Assembly (NCBI GenBank): GCA_013043085.1
Contig: JABDOU010000213.1
Coordinates: 1 to 5,638 of the forward strand
DNA length: 5,638 nucleotides
Direction: 5' to 3'
From: Acidimicrobiia bacterium
Lineage (GTDB): Bacteria > Actinomycetota > Acidimicrobiia > Spongiisociales > SHLN01
The position numbers and the translations under genes were made by a program. Positions 1 through 5,275 of the stretch are shown piece by piece. Every line of letters begins with the position of its first letter. Position 1 is the stretch's first letter. Below the pieces are notes generated by a model. It was given only the letters and a program-made list of their open reading frames with translations. It did not search any database and had not been told where the DNA came from.

Positions 1-131
1 GGATATGGCACGGTCCAGTTCTGGAAGCGAGCAACGGCCGGCTCGCTGCGGCGCGCCGCCAGGGAAACGGCATCCTCGAGCCGAACCGGACGCAGAAGCA
101 GTCGGTCCGTCCACATCGGTTCAAATCTCAT
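1..131 (-). CDS. GNAT family N-acetyltransferase, N-terminal fragment (runs off left edge)
   Basis: Forty-three codons are visible (3-131) before the window ends. The peptide contains TDRLLLRPVRLEDA, then LAARRSEPAVARFQNW and VPY. This is the beta1-alpha1 opening of RimJ/RimL-type GNAT acetyltransferases, which move the acetyl group of acetyl-CoA to an amine, often a protein N-terminus, amino acid or drug. The acetyl-CoA-binding motif lies beyond the edge, so the substrate cannot be guessed. I chose the ATG at 129-131; an in-frame stop (141-143) rules out anything further upstream, and a second ATG at residue 6 (114-116) is an equally possible start, closer to the usual family beginning. No clear Shine-Dalgarno sequence precedes either. 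The gene is divergent from the secreted-protein gene at 288 and shares its spacer. I am sure of the family and unsure of the exact start. Confidence 0.88.
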   Translation of the reverse strand, partial: MRFEPMWTDRLLLRPVRLEDAVSLAARRSEPAVARFQNWTVPY

Positions 132-176
132 AACCCGGATTCAAGCGTTTCTCCAAGTGGTGAAATCCGATTGCGA

Positions 177-196
177 CGAGATTGAACACAATCTCG
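177..196. promoter_or_regulatory. Perfect 8-bp inverted repeat with 4-nt centre, candidate operator
   Basis: The arms CGAGATTG (177-184) and CAATCTCG (189-196) are exact reverse complements around AACA. The dyad is centred about 21 bp upstream of the proposed -35 box at 208, roughly position -56 from the inferred transcription start. That is a usual place for an activator or a divergent regulator. No T-run follows on either strand, so it is not an intrinsic terminator. Being in a divergent spacer it could affect both flanking genes. The binding protein is unknown. Confidence 0.4.
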
Positions 197-207
197 GAAA
201 CATTTCG

Positions 208-236
208 TTGCACAGTCACACCACTCTAAGTACCAT
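208..236 (+). promoter_or_regulatory. Candidate sigma-70 promoter for the secreted-protein gene
   Basis: TTGCAC (208-213) and TACCAT (231-236) are separated by exactly 17 bp. The -10 keeps the TAnnAT pattern and the -35 keeps the TTG. Transcription would start near 243, giving a leader of about 45 nt that contains the AAGGAG ribosome binding site. The match is moderate and rests on spacing and position. Confidence 0.4.
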
Positions 237-287
237 CGCCGCCACCAATCGCGCTGGAATGGTTTCGGCGCGTCAATAAGGAGAAAC

Positions 288-605
288 ATGAAGAAGAGGC
301 TCATGCGAGGCATTGCCCTCGCCATGCTCTTGACAGCACTGACGGCAGCACCGTCTTTCGCTCACATCAATAGCAAGGCAACCAATGCCAACCAGGCGCG
401 CCAGGGCGGAGCACCCTTCCAGGGATTCGTCGGTCCGGTTGAGGGATTCCTCCAAGAGACAGGCGCTGGTTCATCTGCATATGTCACAGCCCACAGTGGC
501 ATGGAGTGTGGAGCACTCCGCAGTCCGAACATGACAGCACTCGGACCCGTTGCGAACGGTGGAATCGGCTTCGACGATCGCTTCATCTGCCCATCGGCTC
601 CTTAG
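288..605 (+). CDS. Small secreted protein of unknown function
   Basis: The 105-residue product starts with a textbook Sec signal peptide: basic MKKRLMRG, a hydrophobic core (residues 9-21), then P-S-F-A with probable cleavage after Ala25. The mature chain would be about 80 residues, rich in Gly, Ala, Asn and Pro, with exactly two cysteines (74 and 101) that could form one disulfide outside the membrane. No lipobox or second hydrophobic segment is present, so it is likely secreted or cell-wall held. AAGGAG (278-283) lies 4 nt before the ATG, which fixes the start. The gene stands alone: it has its own promoter candidate, and a very strong hairpin terminator begins 15 bp after its stop. That layout suggests a short, separately controlled and possibly abundant transcript. 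I do not recognise the family. Confidence 0.82.
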   Translation: MKKRLMRGIALAMLLTALTAAPSFAHINSKATNANQARQGGAPFQGFVGPVEGFLQETGAGSSAYVTAHSGMECGALRSPNMTALGPVANGGIGFDDRFICPSAP

Positions 606-620
606 GACGTAGCTAAATAC

Positions 621-658
621 AGCAAATGTGCCCCCGGTTCGCCGGGGGCACATTTGTT
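621..658 (+). terminator. Strong hairpin terminator with UUCG loop
   Basis: A perfect stem pairs 623-637 with 642-656 (15 bp, including the CCCCCGG/CCGGGGG core) around a TTCG tetraloop at 638-641. A G-T and an A-T pair lengthen it to 621-658. The 3' arm ends in ATTT and runs into GTTTG, a short U-rich tail. It sits just after the secreted-protein gene and before the next start, isolating the two. The stem is symmetrical with an A-rich 5' edge, so it could also stop antisense transcription. Confidence 0.9.
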
Positions 659-668
659 TGTCAGGCAA

Positions 669-674
669 TAGTGT
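669..674 (+). promoter_or_regulatory. Possible -10 box for a leaderless transcript
   Basis: TAGTGT fits the actinobacterial TAnnnT pattern and ends 6 nt before the ATG at 681, so transcription would begin at or next to the start codon. This fits the absence of any Shine-Dalgarno sequence there. No good -35 is visible because the terminator stem occupies that region. Weak call. Confidence 0.25.
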
Positions 675-680
675 TTCCGC

Positions 681-1334
681 ATGGAATCCACGTCGGCAAT
701 GTCCACTCCCCGCACCAAGATCAAACGACTTCCTGAGCGCGGTTCCTACGACACGTCGACCATCGAGGTGATTCTCGACGAAGGTTTGATCTGTCATGTC
801 GGGTTCGTGCACGATGGTCAGCCGTTTGTGATTCCAACTATTCACGCTCGAGTTGGCGACACCCTGTATCTCCACGGATCACCGGCCAGCCGGATGTTGC
901 GTTCGATCCGCGATCAGCCGATCTGTGTCACGGTTACGCTGCTCGATGGCCTGGTCCTGGCCCGGTCGCATTTTCATTCTTCAATGAACTATCGATCGGT
1001 TGTTGCGCTGGGAACCGGACGCGAGGTCACCGATCCGGCCGAAAAGATGACCGCCTTTGAGGCCGTGGTCGAACACGTTGCCCGGGGTCAGTGGGACAGT
1101 GCTCGCCGCCCCACCAATAAGGAACTCAAGGCGACGTCCATTATCGCAATGGAGCTCTCGGAGGCATCCGCCAAAATACGTACCGGTGATCCCGAAGACG
1201 ACGAAGAGGACTATGAGCTCGACATCTGGGCCGGAGTGATTCCGATCTTCGCGTCCTTCGGGCAACCGATCGACGATGAAAGGCTCACTCCGGGGTTAAC
1301 CGCCCCAGACCATCTCACCGATTACGAGCGCTAG
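681..1334 (+). CDS. Pyridoxamine 5'-phosphate oxidase-like flavin-binding protein (Pyridox_ox_2 / NimA-like)
   Basis: The 217-residue product has the split-barrel flavin-binding fold of the PNPOx superfamily. Family hallmarks in order are YDTSTIEVILDEGLICHVGFV (residues 23-43), GQPFVIPT (46-53), LYLHGSPASRMLRS (62-75), VTVTLLDGLVLARSHFHSSMNY (83-104) and SAKIRTGDPEDDEEDY (163-178), then WAGVIP. Such proteins bind FMN, F420 or heme and act as oxidoreductases. This subgroup is usually annotated only as pyridoxamine 5'-phosphate oxidase family and is unlikely to be the biosynthetic PdxH. It is cytoplasmic, with no signal or membrane segment. No ribosome binding site precedes the ATG at 681; a second ATG at residue 7 (699) also lacks one, so the transcript may be leaderless. 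The gene lies upstream of the stress-protein pair on the same strand but 210 bp away, so co-transcription is uncertain. Confidence 0.95.
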   Translation: MESTSAMSTPRTKIKRLPERGSYDTSTIEVILDEGLICHVGFVHDGQPFVIPTIHARVGDTLYLHGSPASRMLRSIRDQPICVTVTLLDGLVLARSHFHSSMNYRSVVALGTGREVTDPAEKMTAFEAVVEHVARGQWDSARRPTNKELKATSIIAMELSEASAKIRTGDPEDDEEDYELDIWAGVIPIFASFGQPIDDERLTPGLTAPDHLTDYER

Positions 1335-1544
1335 ATCGCGTCAAGGTGACATCGTCGCGTCCGGTTCCCAGCCGGGTCGTATAGGGTCAGGGGGTATCCA
1401 CAATATGCGACGACTTTTGCCTCTAGATCATGCTCACCGGCCTTGTATCGTTGGGAGCAGCATGAGAAACCTCACGCAGGCATGTCAGCCGGGTACGTCT
1501 ATCCAGGGTAGGTCTTACCAACGTATGTCCAACAAGGAGGTCAG
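1335..1544 (+). other. Intergenic spacer upstream of the universal stress gene
   Basis: This 210-bp gap has no clear intrinsic terminator for the gene before it. I found no promoter with both boxes well spaced: TATCGT (1446-1451) could serve as a -10 without a partner, and CACAAT (1399-1404) is another weak option. TACGT (1494-1498) and ACGTA (1521-1525) form a short inverted repeat whose interior also holds GGTA/TACC. A possible leader peptide occupies its right half. The AAGGAGG at 1534-1540 belongs to the universal stress gene. Confidence 0.4.
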
Positions 1545-1548
1545 ATGA
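1462..1548 (+). CDS. Possible 28-codon leader peptide overlapping the usp start
   Basis: An ATG at 1462 preceded by GGGAG (1453-1457, 4-nt gap) opens a 28-codon frame whose TGA (1546-1548) overlaps the stress-protein ATG in the ATGA arrangement typical of translational coupling. An in-frame ATG at 1405 would lengthen it to 47 codons but has a poorer ribosome site. The peptide begins MRNLTQACQPG and ends MSNKEVR. It has no run of one amino acid that would suggest attenuation and no signal or membrane segment. The downstream gene's own ribosome site lies inside this frame. It may be a regulatory upstream frame or chance; I favour neither strongly. Confidence 0.25.
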   Translation: MRNLTQACQPGTSIQGRSYQRMSNKEVR

Positions 1549-2387
1549 CGGTCGAACCAGGTGTTTCGAACAAATCAGGAACGGCACAGAGGGACGACTT
1601 CTACCGAAACCTGATCGCAGCTGTTGACGGGTCCGAATTTTCTGTCCACGTGCTACGTGCTGCGGCAACCATCGCCGATGTAATCGACGCCGACGTGACG
1701 TTGCTCACCGCCGGTTCAGCAGGAGTGGATCTGCCGCACGTGGCCGCAGCCATCGAGACGGCCAACCTCGCGGAACCGCTCGATATCGAGTTCGTGGGAA
1801 TAGACAAGGCGCATCCCTCAACCGCCGATGCGATCCTCGGATATGCAGCGAATGTCGACAATTCCATCATCTTCATGGGATCGCACGGCCGATCGGGACT
1901 GCTGACGGTTTTGCTCGGATCGGTATCCGGCGAGATCATTGAAAAGTCGCATGCACCGGTGATGCTGTTTGGACCGAAATCGCGATCGAGCGACAGGTAC
2001 ACCCGGATCGTTGCCTGCGTCGACGGATCGGAGTTCGCCCTCGCCATCATCGAAGAAGCCGAAGCCTGGGCCAAAGCCCTGGGCGTTCCACTCTGGCTGA
2101 TAGAAGTTGTGGAACCGGAACCAAACCTCGGTGGCATCGAGACCAACTATGTACACAACGTTGCACAGAAGATGAAAGACGATGGTGTCGAACTCCAATG
2201 GGACGTCCTCCATTCGAAGCATCCGGCAAAAGCGATTCTCGAGTGGGTTGGTGACGACGCTGGAACCATTCTGGCGCTCGCGACCCATGGTCGCACAGGC
2301 CTGAGACGCGTGTTACTCGGAAGTGTTGTCGCCGATGTCATACACGGCGCCAGCGGTCCGGTTCTCACGTGCGTGCCGGCCAAGTAG
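1545..2387 (+). CDS. Universal stress protein with two Usp domains
   Basis: The 280-residue product has two tandem UspA domains, at about 20-143 and 152-278. Each opens with the beta-strand and VDGSEF signature (28-33 and 160-164 plus neighbours). Domain 1 carries a perfect ATP-binding motif G-x2-G-x9-G-S (GSHGRSG from 112, GS at 125-126). Domain 2 has the same loop with Ala246 in place of the first Gly (ATHGRTG, then GS at 259-260), a variant I believe is common in ATP-binding Usp proteins. Tandem Usp proteins are cytoplasmic, often bind ATP and act in growth arrest, hypoxia or energy stress; mycobacterial Rv2623 is the known example. AAGGAGG (1534-1540), 4 nt before the ATG, is the best ribosome site in the window and fixes the start. 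The baeRF gene follows 5 bp after the stop. Confidence 0.97.
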   Translation: MTVEPGVSNKSGTAQRDDFYRNLIAAVDGSEFSVHVLRAAATIADVIDADVTLLTAGSAGVDLPHVAAAIETANLAEPLDIEFVGIDKAHPSTADAILGYAANVDNSIIFMGSHGRSGLLTVLLGSVSGEIIEKSHAPVMLFGPKSRSSDRYTRIVACVDGSEFALAIIEEAEAWAKALGVPLWLIEVVEPEPNLGGIETNYVHNVAQKMKDDGVELQWDVLHSKHPAKAILEWVGDDAGTILALATHGRTGLRRVLLGSVVADVIHGASGPVLTCVPAK

Positions 2388-2392
2388 TGGCT

Positions 2393-3481
2393 ATGGCGAA
2401 CCCCCCAGTTGAACACTTCTCGGTCGGGCTGGGACTCACCGACGATGCATTCGATCGATTGATACGAGACAAGAGCACACCCAAGATCACACTCTTGATG
2501 CCTCCGCGACCCCCGGGCCATCCGATCGCAGAAGATGAGACCCGTCTGCGAAGCATGGTCACTTCGGCGGTGAGAAAACTCACCGATTCCGGTGTAGACG
2601 AGAAAAAAGCAAAAGAGATGTTTGACGGATTGTTGGAGGGAGTCGATCACCGCGGTCCCGACTCTACGAGCTCGAGGGCCATCTTCGTTTCGGAAGAGCA
2701 GCGCACCGTTGTGACGGTGCCCATCGAACTCGGGGAACGGGTCGTTATGGGTCAAAACTTCGCACTGACCCCGCTGGCACCACTGGTCAAACCGGCACGG
2801 TTCGTTGTCGTGGCTCTCAACAAGGGAGGGGTCGACGCTGCGCTCGCAACGAAATTCGGGTACGAACCTCTCGAACTTCCGGGAGCGCCGTCGGGACTTG
2901 CTGAAGTGACTCAGTACTCGGACATCGAACGACAGCTGCAATCACATTCGGTGGGTGGCGGAGGCCAATCTTTCCACGGCCATGGCGGCATGGAAAACAA
3001 GGAATCAGAGGACCTGCATCGATATGCCGGCATGGTGGAGGCAGCTGTGGAGAAGGCCGTGGGCGATGGGATTCGTGCGCACTCGGTGTTCGGTCCGCCT
3101 GCGCTGGTAGCTGAATACAGGAAAGCTGTCTCGAATAGCGCAATCGACGTTTACCCCATCACGACGAACCCGTCATCTGTCGGGTTGGATGAGCTCCATA
3201 AACGTGCGGCAGCCGAGCTCGGCGACGTGGTCAGCCGGACGAGGAATGCGGTATCGCATTACAACCGGGTCGCCGGAAGCGACAAGTGCGTGAGGGATCT
3301 CCCAACCATCACAGATGCATCGAGTCAGGGCAAAGTACACGCGCTTTTGTTCAATGCCGAGTGGCTCACCGATAACGACCCGGATGTAATCGAGGGCGCT
3401 GCGGTAGAAACCTGGCGCAATAGCGGCGAGGTACACCAGACCGACGAAGTGGACGGGGGTGCCGCCATCCTGCGGTACTGA
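2393..3481 (+). CDS. Bacterial archaeo-eukaryotic release factor-like protein (baeRF, probably family 3)
   Basis: The 362-residue product matches the bacterial aeRF1-like family. It has an opening ITLLMPPRPPGHP segment (32-44) with a DETRLRSMV helix, a VVMGQNFALTPLAPLV strand region (117-132), a VVVALNKGGV strand (138-147), then the glycine loop GGGGQSFHGHGG (188-199) followed by a helix (KESEDLHRYAGMVEAAVEKAV). After this come FGPPALVAEYRKAV (233-246) and the LDELHKRA motif (265-272). GGQ at 190-192 resembles the eRF1 peptidyl-tRNA hydrolysis loop. Relatives include Balon, a ribosome-hibernation factor. It is cytoplasmic; likely roles are ribosome rescue or hibernation, which is inference. 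I chose the ATG at 2393. A GTG at 2387 overlapping the upstream TAG is an alternative. Neither has a Shine-Dalgarno sequence, so translation is probably coupled to the stress-protein gene. No clear terminator follows; a gene on the other strand ends 23 bp away. Confidence 0.87.
   Translation: MANPPVEHFSVGLGLTDDAFDRLIRDKSTPKITLLMPPRPPGHPIAEDETRLRSMVTSAVRKLTDSGVDEKKAKEMFDGLLEGVDHRGPDSTSSRAIFVSEEQRTVVTVPIELGERVVMGQNFALTPLAPLVKPARFVVVALNKGGVDAALATKFGYEPLELPGAPSGLAEVTQYSDIERQLQSHSVGGGGQSFHGHGGMENKESEDLHRYAGMVEAAVEKAVGDGIRAHSVFGPPALVAEYRKAVSNSAIDVYPITTNPSSVGLDELHKRAAAELGDVVSRTRNAVSHYNRVAGSDKCVRDLPTITDASSQGKVHALLFNAEWLTDNDPDVIEGAAVETWRNSGEVHQTDEVDGGAAILRY
2960..2968 (+). other. GGQ tripeptide codons in the baeRF catalytic-loop position
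   Basis: Codons GGA GGC CAA encode Gly190-Gly191-Gln192 within GGGGQS, followed by FHGHGG. Eukaryotic and archaeal eRF1 have GRGGQS at the loop that enters the peptidyl transferase centre, followed by a long helix; the same order is seen here. The tripeptide is seen directly. Equivalence to the eRF1 loop is inference without an alignment. Confidence 0.5.
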
Positions 3482-3504
3482 CCGCACGATTGGCTGAATT
3501 TCGG

Positions 3505-4941
3505 TTACCTATGCAACCCGGTCAGCTCTGATTCGAGCGGCCAGGGATTCGCCCTGCACCCACCGAGGTTGATCGTTTGTTGCATCATCACGGGTGCCGG
3601 CTCGCCTGCCACCCGGCAGCCGACATGGCCGTGACCGATTGCGTGACCAACTTCGTGATTGATCACCATCTGGCGGTACTGAGAAAGCGTGGGCACGGTT
3701 TTAGACCCGTTGAGCCACCTTGACGTATTGATCATGGTGTGGGTGCCATTGAAACACGAGTAGACGCCATTGGTTCTCAACGGGGCGCAGCGCCTGTCGA
3801 CTGTACGGGGGGACGCCAACGCGATACGAAAGTCAGCGCCACTCGCAACTTGCTCGAACTGGATTTCCTGATCGCGCTGCCACCCACGCTCGTCGGCGAG
3901 GATGGAGGCGACCACTATGGAAAAGCAGCTGGGATCGAACCCTATGCCCTCCTCAACCGCCACCGAGTACGTGACAGTGCCGGGCACAGTTGATGGCCTG
4001 GCCGGCACGGGTAGCAATCTGCCGGTTGGAGCAAAGACACCTTCCGGATCAAAACACGAGTCGGTGGCGTCAAAGTACGGTGGCGGAGGATCGCCTCCGC
4101 CGGACAGCTGGCCAAACGAACCCGCGACCGGCACCAGGCTCCGGTTGCCGTACTCGGCGATCGTCTCGTCTGCCACCCCGAATGTGTTGGAGTGGCGAAG
4201 GTAAATCGTGCCCTCGCCCGGCCGGTAGACGCCCACGGTTTCAGTACCATCGCCGGTCCAGTCCCCCGCCAACACTCTGTCTTCGGGGTTTCCGTAGACG
4301 AATGCGGTGTTGGCAAACCCGGTGTCATGTGAGGTGCGCATGTAGACGAGGCCGGTGGTATCGCGATGCAAACCGAGATCCGTCTGCAGATCATTGTTGA
4401 AATCGCCGACGAACGGCTCGTCTCCCGGAACACCGAAGTAGTAGCCACGCGTCTCGGTCACGAATCCAGGACCGGCCGAATGCCCGATCCGCATGTATCC
4501 CCGGCGTGTGTCGTAGACCGCCACCTCATCGCACAGGTCATCACCGACGAAGTCGCCGATCAACATCCGATCTCCCCCGGGGAACCTGCCTTCGGTGTCA
4601 ATCTCACCGTCCAGGTCGTTATCGACGAAGAAGCTGCCGGTGGTGGAGTCGAATACAGCGAGTCCGTCTGTACCATCGCAATCGAAATCTCCGGCGAGTG
4701 GGTCGCCAGAGACACCGATTGTCACGTTGGTTGTTTCTCCATCGTGGGCGATGTAGAAGATCCCCGATTTCTGGTCGAACAATGCCACCCGATGAAGCGG
4801 CTTTGCCTCTCCCTCTCCGATGGGAACAGTCAGGCTTTCGGACGCTTCATCGGACACTGTCGATTCCGAAAAGGTCGCCAACTCGGCAACGAGGATGAGG
4901 ATCGCACCCAACAACGCGCTTGCAAGCATTCGAGATCGCAC
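3505..4941 (-). CDS. Secreted FG-GAP-like propeller / DUF3152 metzincin-type zinc metallopeptidase
   Basis: The 478-residue product starts with a signal peptide or anchor (MRSRMLASALLGAILILVAE). Residues about 50-280 hold four clear FG-GAP/VCBS-type repeats 45-50 residues apart, marked by GDFDCDG (84), GDFVGDD (129), GDFNNDL (179) and GDWTGDG (226); a decayed fifth (AGSFGQL) starts at 273. The Asp/Gly loops suggest calcium binding. A linker with GGGDPPPP (281-288) leads to a DUF3152 domain (about 323-470). It has the zinc motif HEVGHAIGHGH (429-439; ligands His429, His433, His439; catalytic Glu430), a Met-turn candidate in PAPVMMQQT (448-456) and the GCRANPWP end. Cysteines 386, 396, 442 and 462 could form disulfides. 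It should act outside the cell on an unknown protein, the propeller probably binding a partner or surface. The start is GTG at 4941, placed at the inferred transcription start; ATG at 4929 (residue 5) is the alternative. A stop at 4951-4953 excludes earlier starts. Confidence 0.94.
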   Translation of the reverse strand: MRSRMLASALLGAILILVAELATFSESTVSDEASESLTVPIGEGEAKPLHRVALFDQKSGIFYIAHDGETTNVTIGVSGDPLAGDFDCDGTDGLAVFDSTTGSFFVDNDLDGEIDTEGRFPGGDRMLIGDFVGDDLCDEVAVYDTRRGYMRIGHSAGPGFVTETRGYYFGVPGDEPFVGDFNNDLQTDLGLHRDTTGLVYMRTSHDTGFANTAFVYGNPEDRVLAGDWTGDGTETVGVYRPGEGTIYLRHSNTFGVADETIAEYGNRSLVPVAGSFGQLSGGGDPPPPYFDATDSCFDPEGVFAPTGRLLPVPARPSTVPGTVTYSVAVEEGIGFDPSCFSIVVASILADERGWQRDQEIQFEQVASGADFRIALASPRTVDRRCAPLRTNGVYSCFNGTHTMINTSRWLNGSKTVPTLSQYRQMVINHEVGHAIGHGHVGCRVAGEPAPVMMQQTINLGGCRANPWPLESELTGLHR

Positions 4942-4947
4942 ATCACG

Positions 4948-4976
4948 ACGCTACGACGCGACAGGCGATGGGTCAA
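4948..4976 (-). promoter_or_regulatory. Promoter of the metallopeptidase gene, predicting a leaderless GTG start
   Basis: On the minus strand TTGACC (4976-4971) and TAGCGT (4953-4948) are spaced by exactly 17 bp. The 7th base after the -10 is the G of the GTG codon at 4941, so the message would begin at its start codon. This agrees with the lack of any Shine-Dalgarno sequence. The promoter fits between the gene and the 3' end of tRNA-Asn at 4986, so the peptidase need not rely on readthrough from the tRNA. Confidence 0.55.
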
Positions 4977-4985
4977 TTGTGAAGG

Positions 4986-5058
4986 CTCCGGGGGGGAGAC
5001 TCGAACTCCCAACCAACGGATTAACAGTCCGCTGCTCTGCCAATTGAGCTACCCCGGA
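4986..5058 (-). tRNA. tRNA-Asn (anticodon GUU)
   Basis: The minus strand folds into a complete 73-nt cloverleaf. The acceptor stem TCCGGGG pairs perfectly with CCCCGGA, and the discriminator base is G. The D arm is GCTC/GAGC with an AATTGGCA loop. The anticodon stem GCGGA/TCCGT (one G-T pair) encloses CTGTTAA, giving anticodon GTT at 5025-5023, which reads AAC and AAU. The variable loop TGGTT is followed by T stem GGGAG/CTCCC with loop TTCGAGT. The 3' CCA is not encoded (CCT follows), so it must be added by the CCA-adding enzyme. A possible -10 box TACGAT (5074-5069) lies 10 nt upstream, with no good -35. No terminator is seen before the metallopeptidase promoter. No repeat of the tRNA 3' end occurs nearby, so there is no sign of integration here. 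Confidence 0.97.
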
Positions 5059-5137
5059 AAGGCGGGGAATCGTACCATTGTCGCCAAGCGAGATGGCACA
5101 ATACGTGTGTCATGCTATCGACGACATAAGGAACCGG

Positions 5138-5275
5138 ATGAAGCGACTCATCACACTCGCCATTGGCGGCGCAATAACAGCATTTGTCTGGAACGAAGAG
5201 CGTCGAACAGTTGTCATGGAGAAGGCGGCCGCCATTGCCAGAATCGCCAGCGAGCGATTCAAGTCAATCTCCTAG
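5138..5275 (+). CDS. Putative 45-residue single-pass membrane protein
   Basis: AAGGAA (5128-5133), 4 nt before the ATG at 5138, gives a good ribosome site for a 45-codon frame. The product has a short hydrophobic stretch LITLAIGGAITAFVW (residues 4-18) after MKR, then a charged amphipathic tail (EERRTVVMEKAAAIARIASERFK). It could be a small inner-membrane protein with the tail in the cytoplasm. Earlier in-frame starts at 5093 (ATG) and 5078 (TTG) give 60 or 65 residues but lack ribosome sites. The last 12 bp (5264-5275) overlap the 3' end of the convergent sigma factor gene. No clear promoter is seen. The family is not recognised; the hydrophobic stretch and ribosome site favour a real gene, its small size argues caution. 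Confidence 0.45.
   Translation: MKRLITLAIGGAITAFVWNEERRTVVMEKAAAIARIASERFKSIS

Larger units (their letters stand above)
132..287. other. Divergent intergenic spacer between GNAT and secreted-protein genes
   Basis: This 156-bp stretch separates two genes pointing away from each other. It holds a perfect inverted repeat (177-196), a plausible plus-strand promoter (208-236) and the ribosome binding site of the gene at 288. I found no convincing minus-strand promoter for the GNAT gene. The minus-strand open frame crossing the spacer starts inside the opposite gene and looks spurious. Confidence 0.6.

Noticed and set aside
128..325. Minus-strand frame ending at the GNAT start
   Set aside because: It begins inside the secreted-protein gene, crosses the promoter region and has an odd Trp/Cys-rich composition; the ATGA contact with the GNAT start is probably chance.
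1384..1406. GGGTAT (1392-1397) resembling a SigF/SigB-type -10 upstream of the stress gene
   Set aside because: No GTTT-like -35 lies 15-17 bp upstream (the nearest GTTC is about 24 bp away), so the match is not supported.
1352..1413. TCGTCGC/GCGACGA inverted repeat with about 48 bp between arms
   Set aside because: Seven base pairs over that distance is expected by chance in a GC-rich spacer, and there is no supporting context.
1335..1544. Search for a DosR-type palindrome upstream of the universal stress gene
   Set aside because: Nothing resembling the GGGACT/AGTCCC arms was found, so any dormancy-type control would need a different regulator.
2147..2941. Minus-strand open frame (264 codons) opposite the usp and baeRF genes
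   Set aside because: Both plus-strand genes carry strong family motifs here; the antisense product is rich in Arg, Ser and Cys with no motif.
4986..5058. tRNA-Asn as an integration site
   Set aside because: No second copy of the tRNA 3' end, no integrase and no mobile genes are present in the window.
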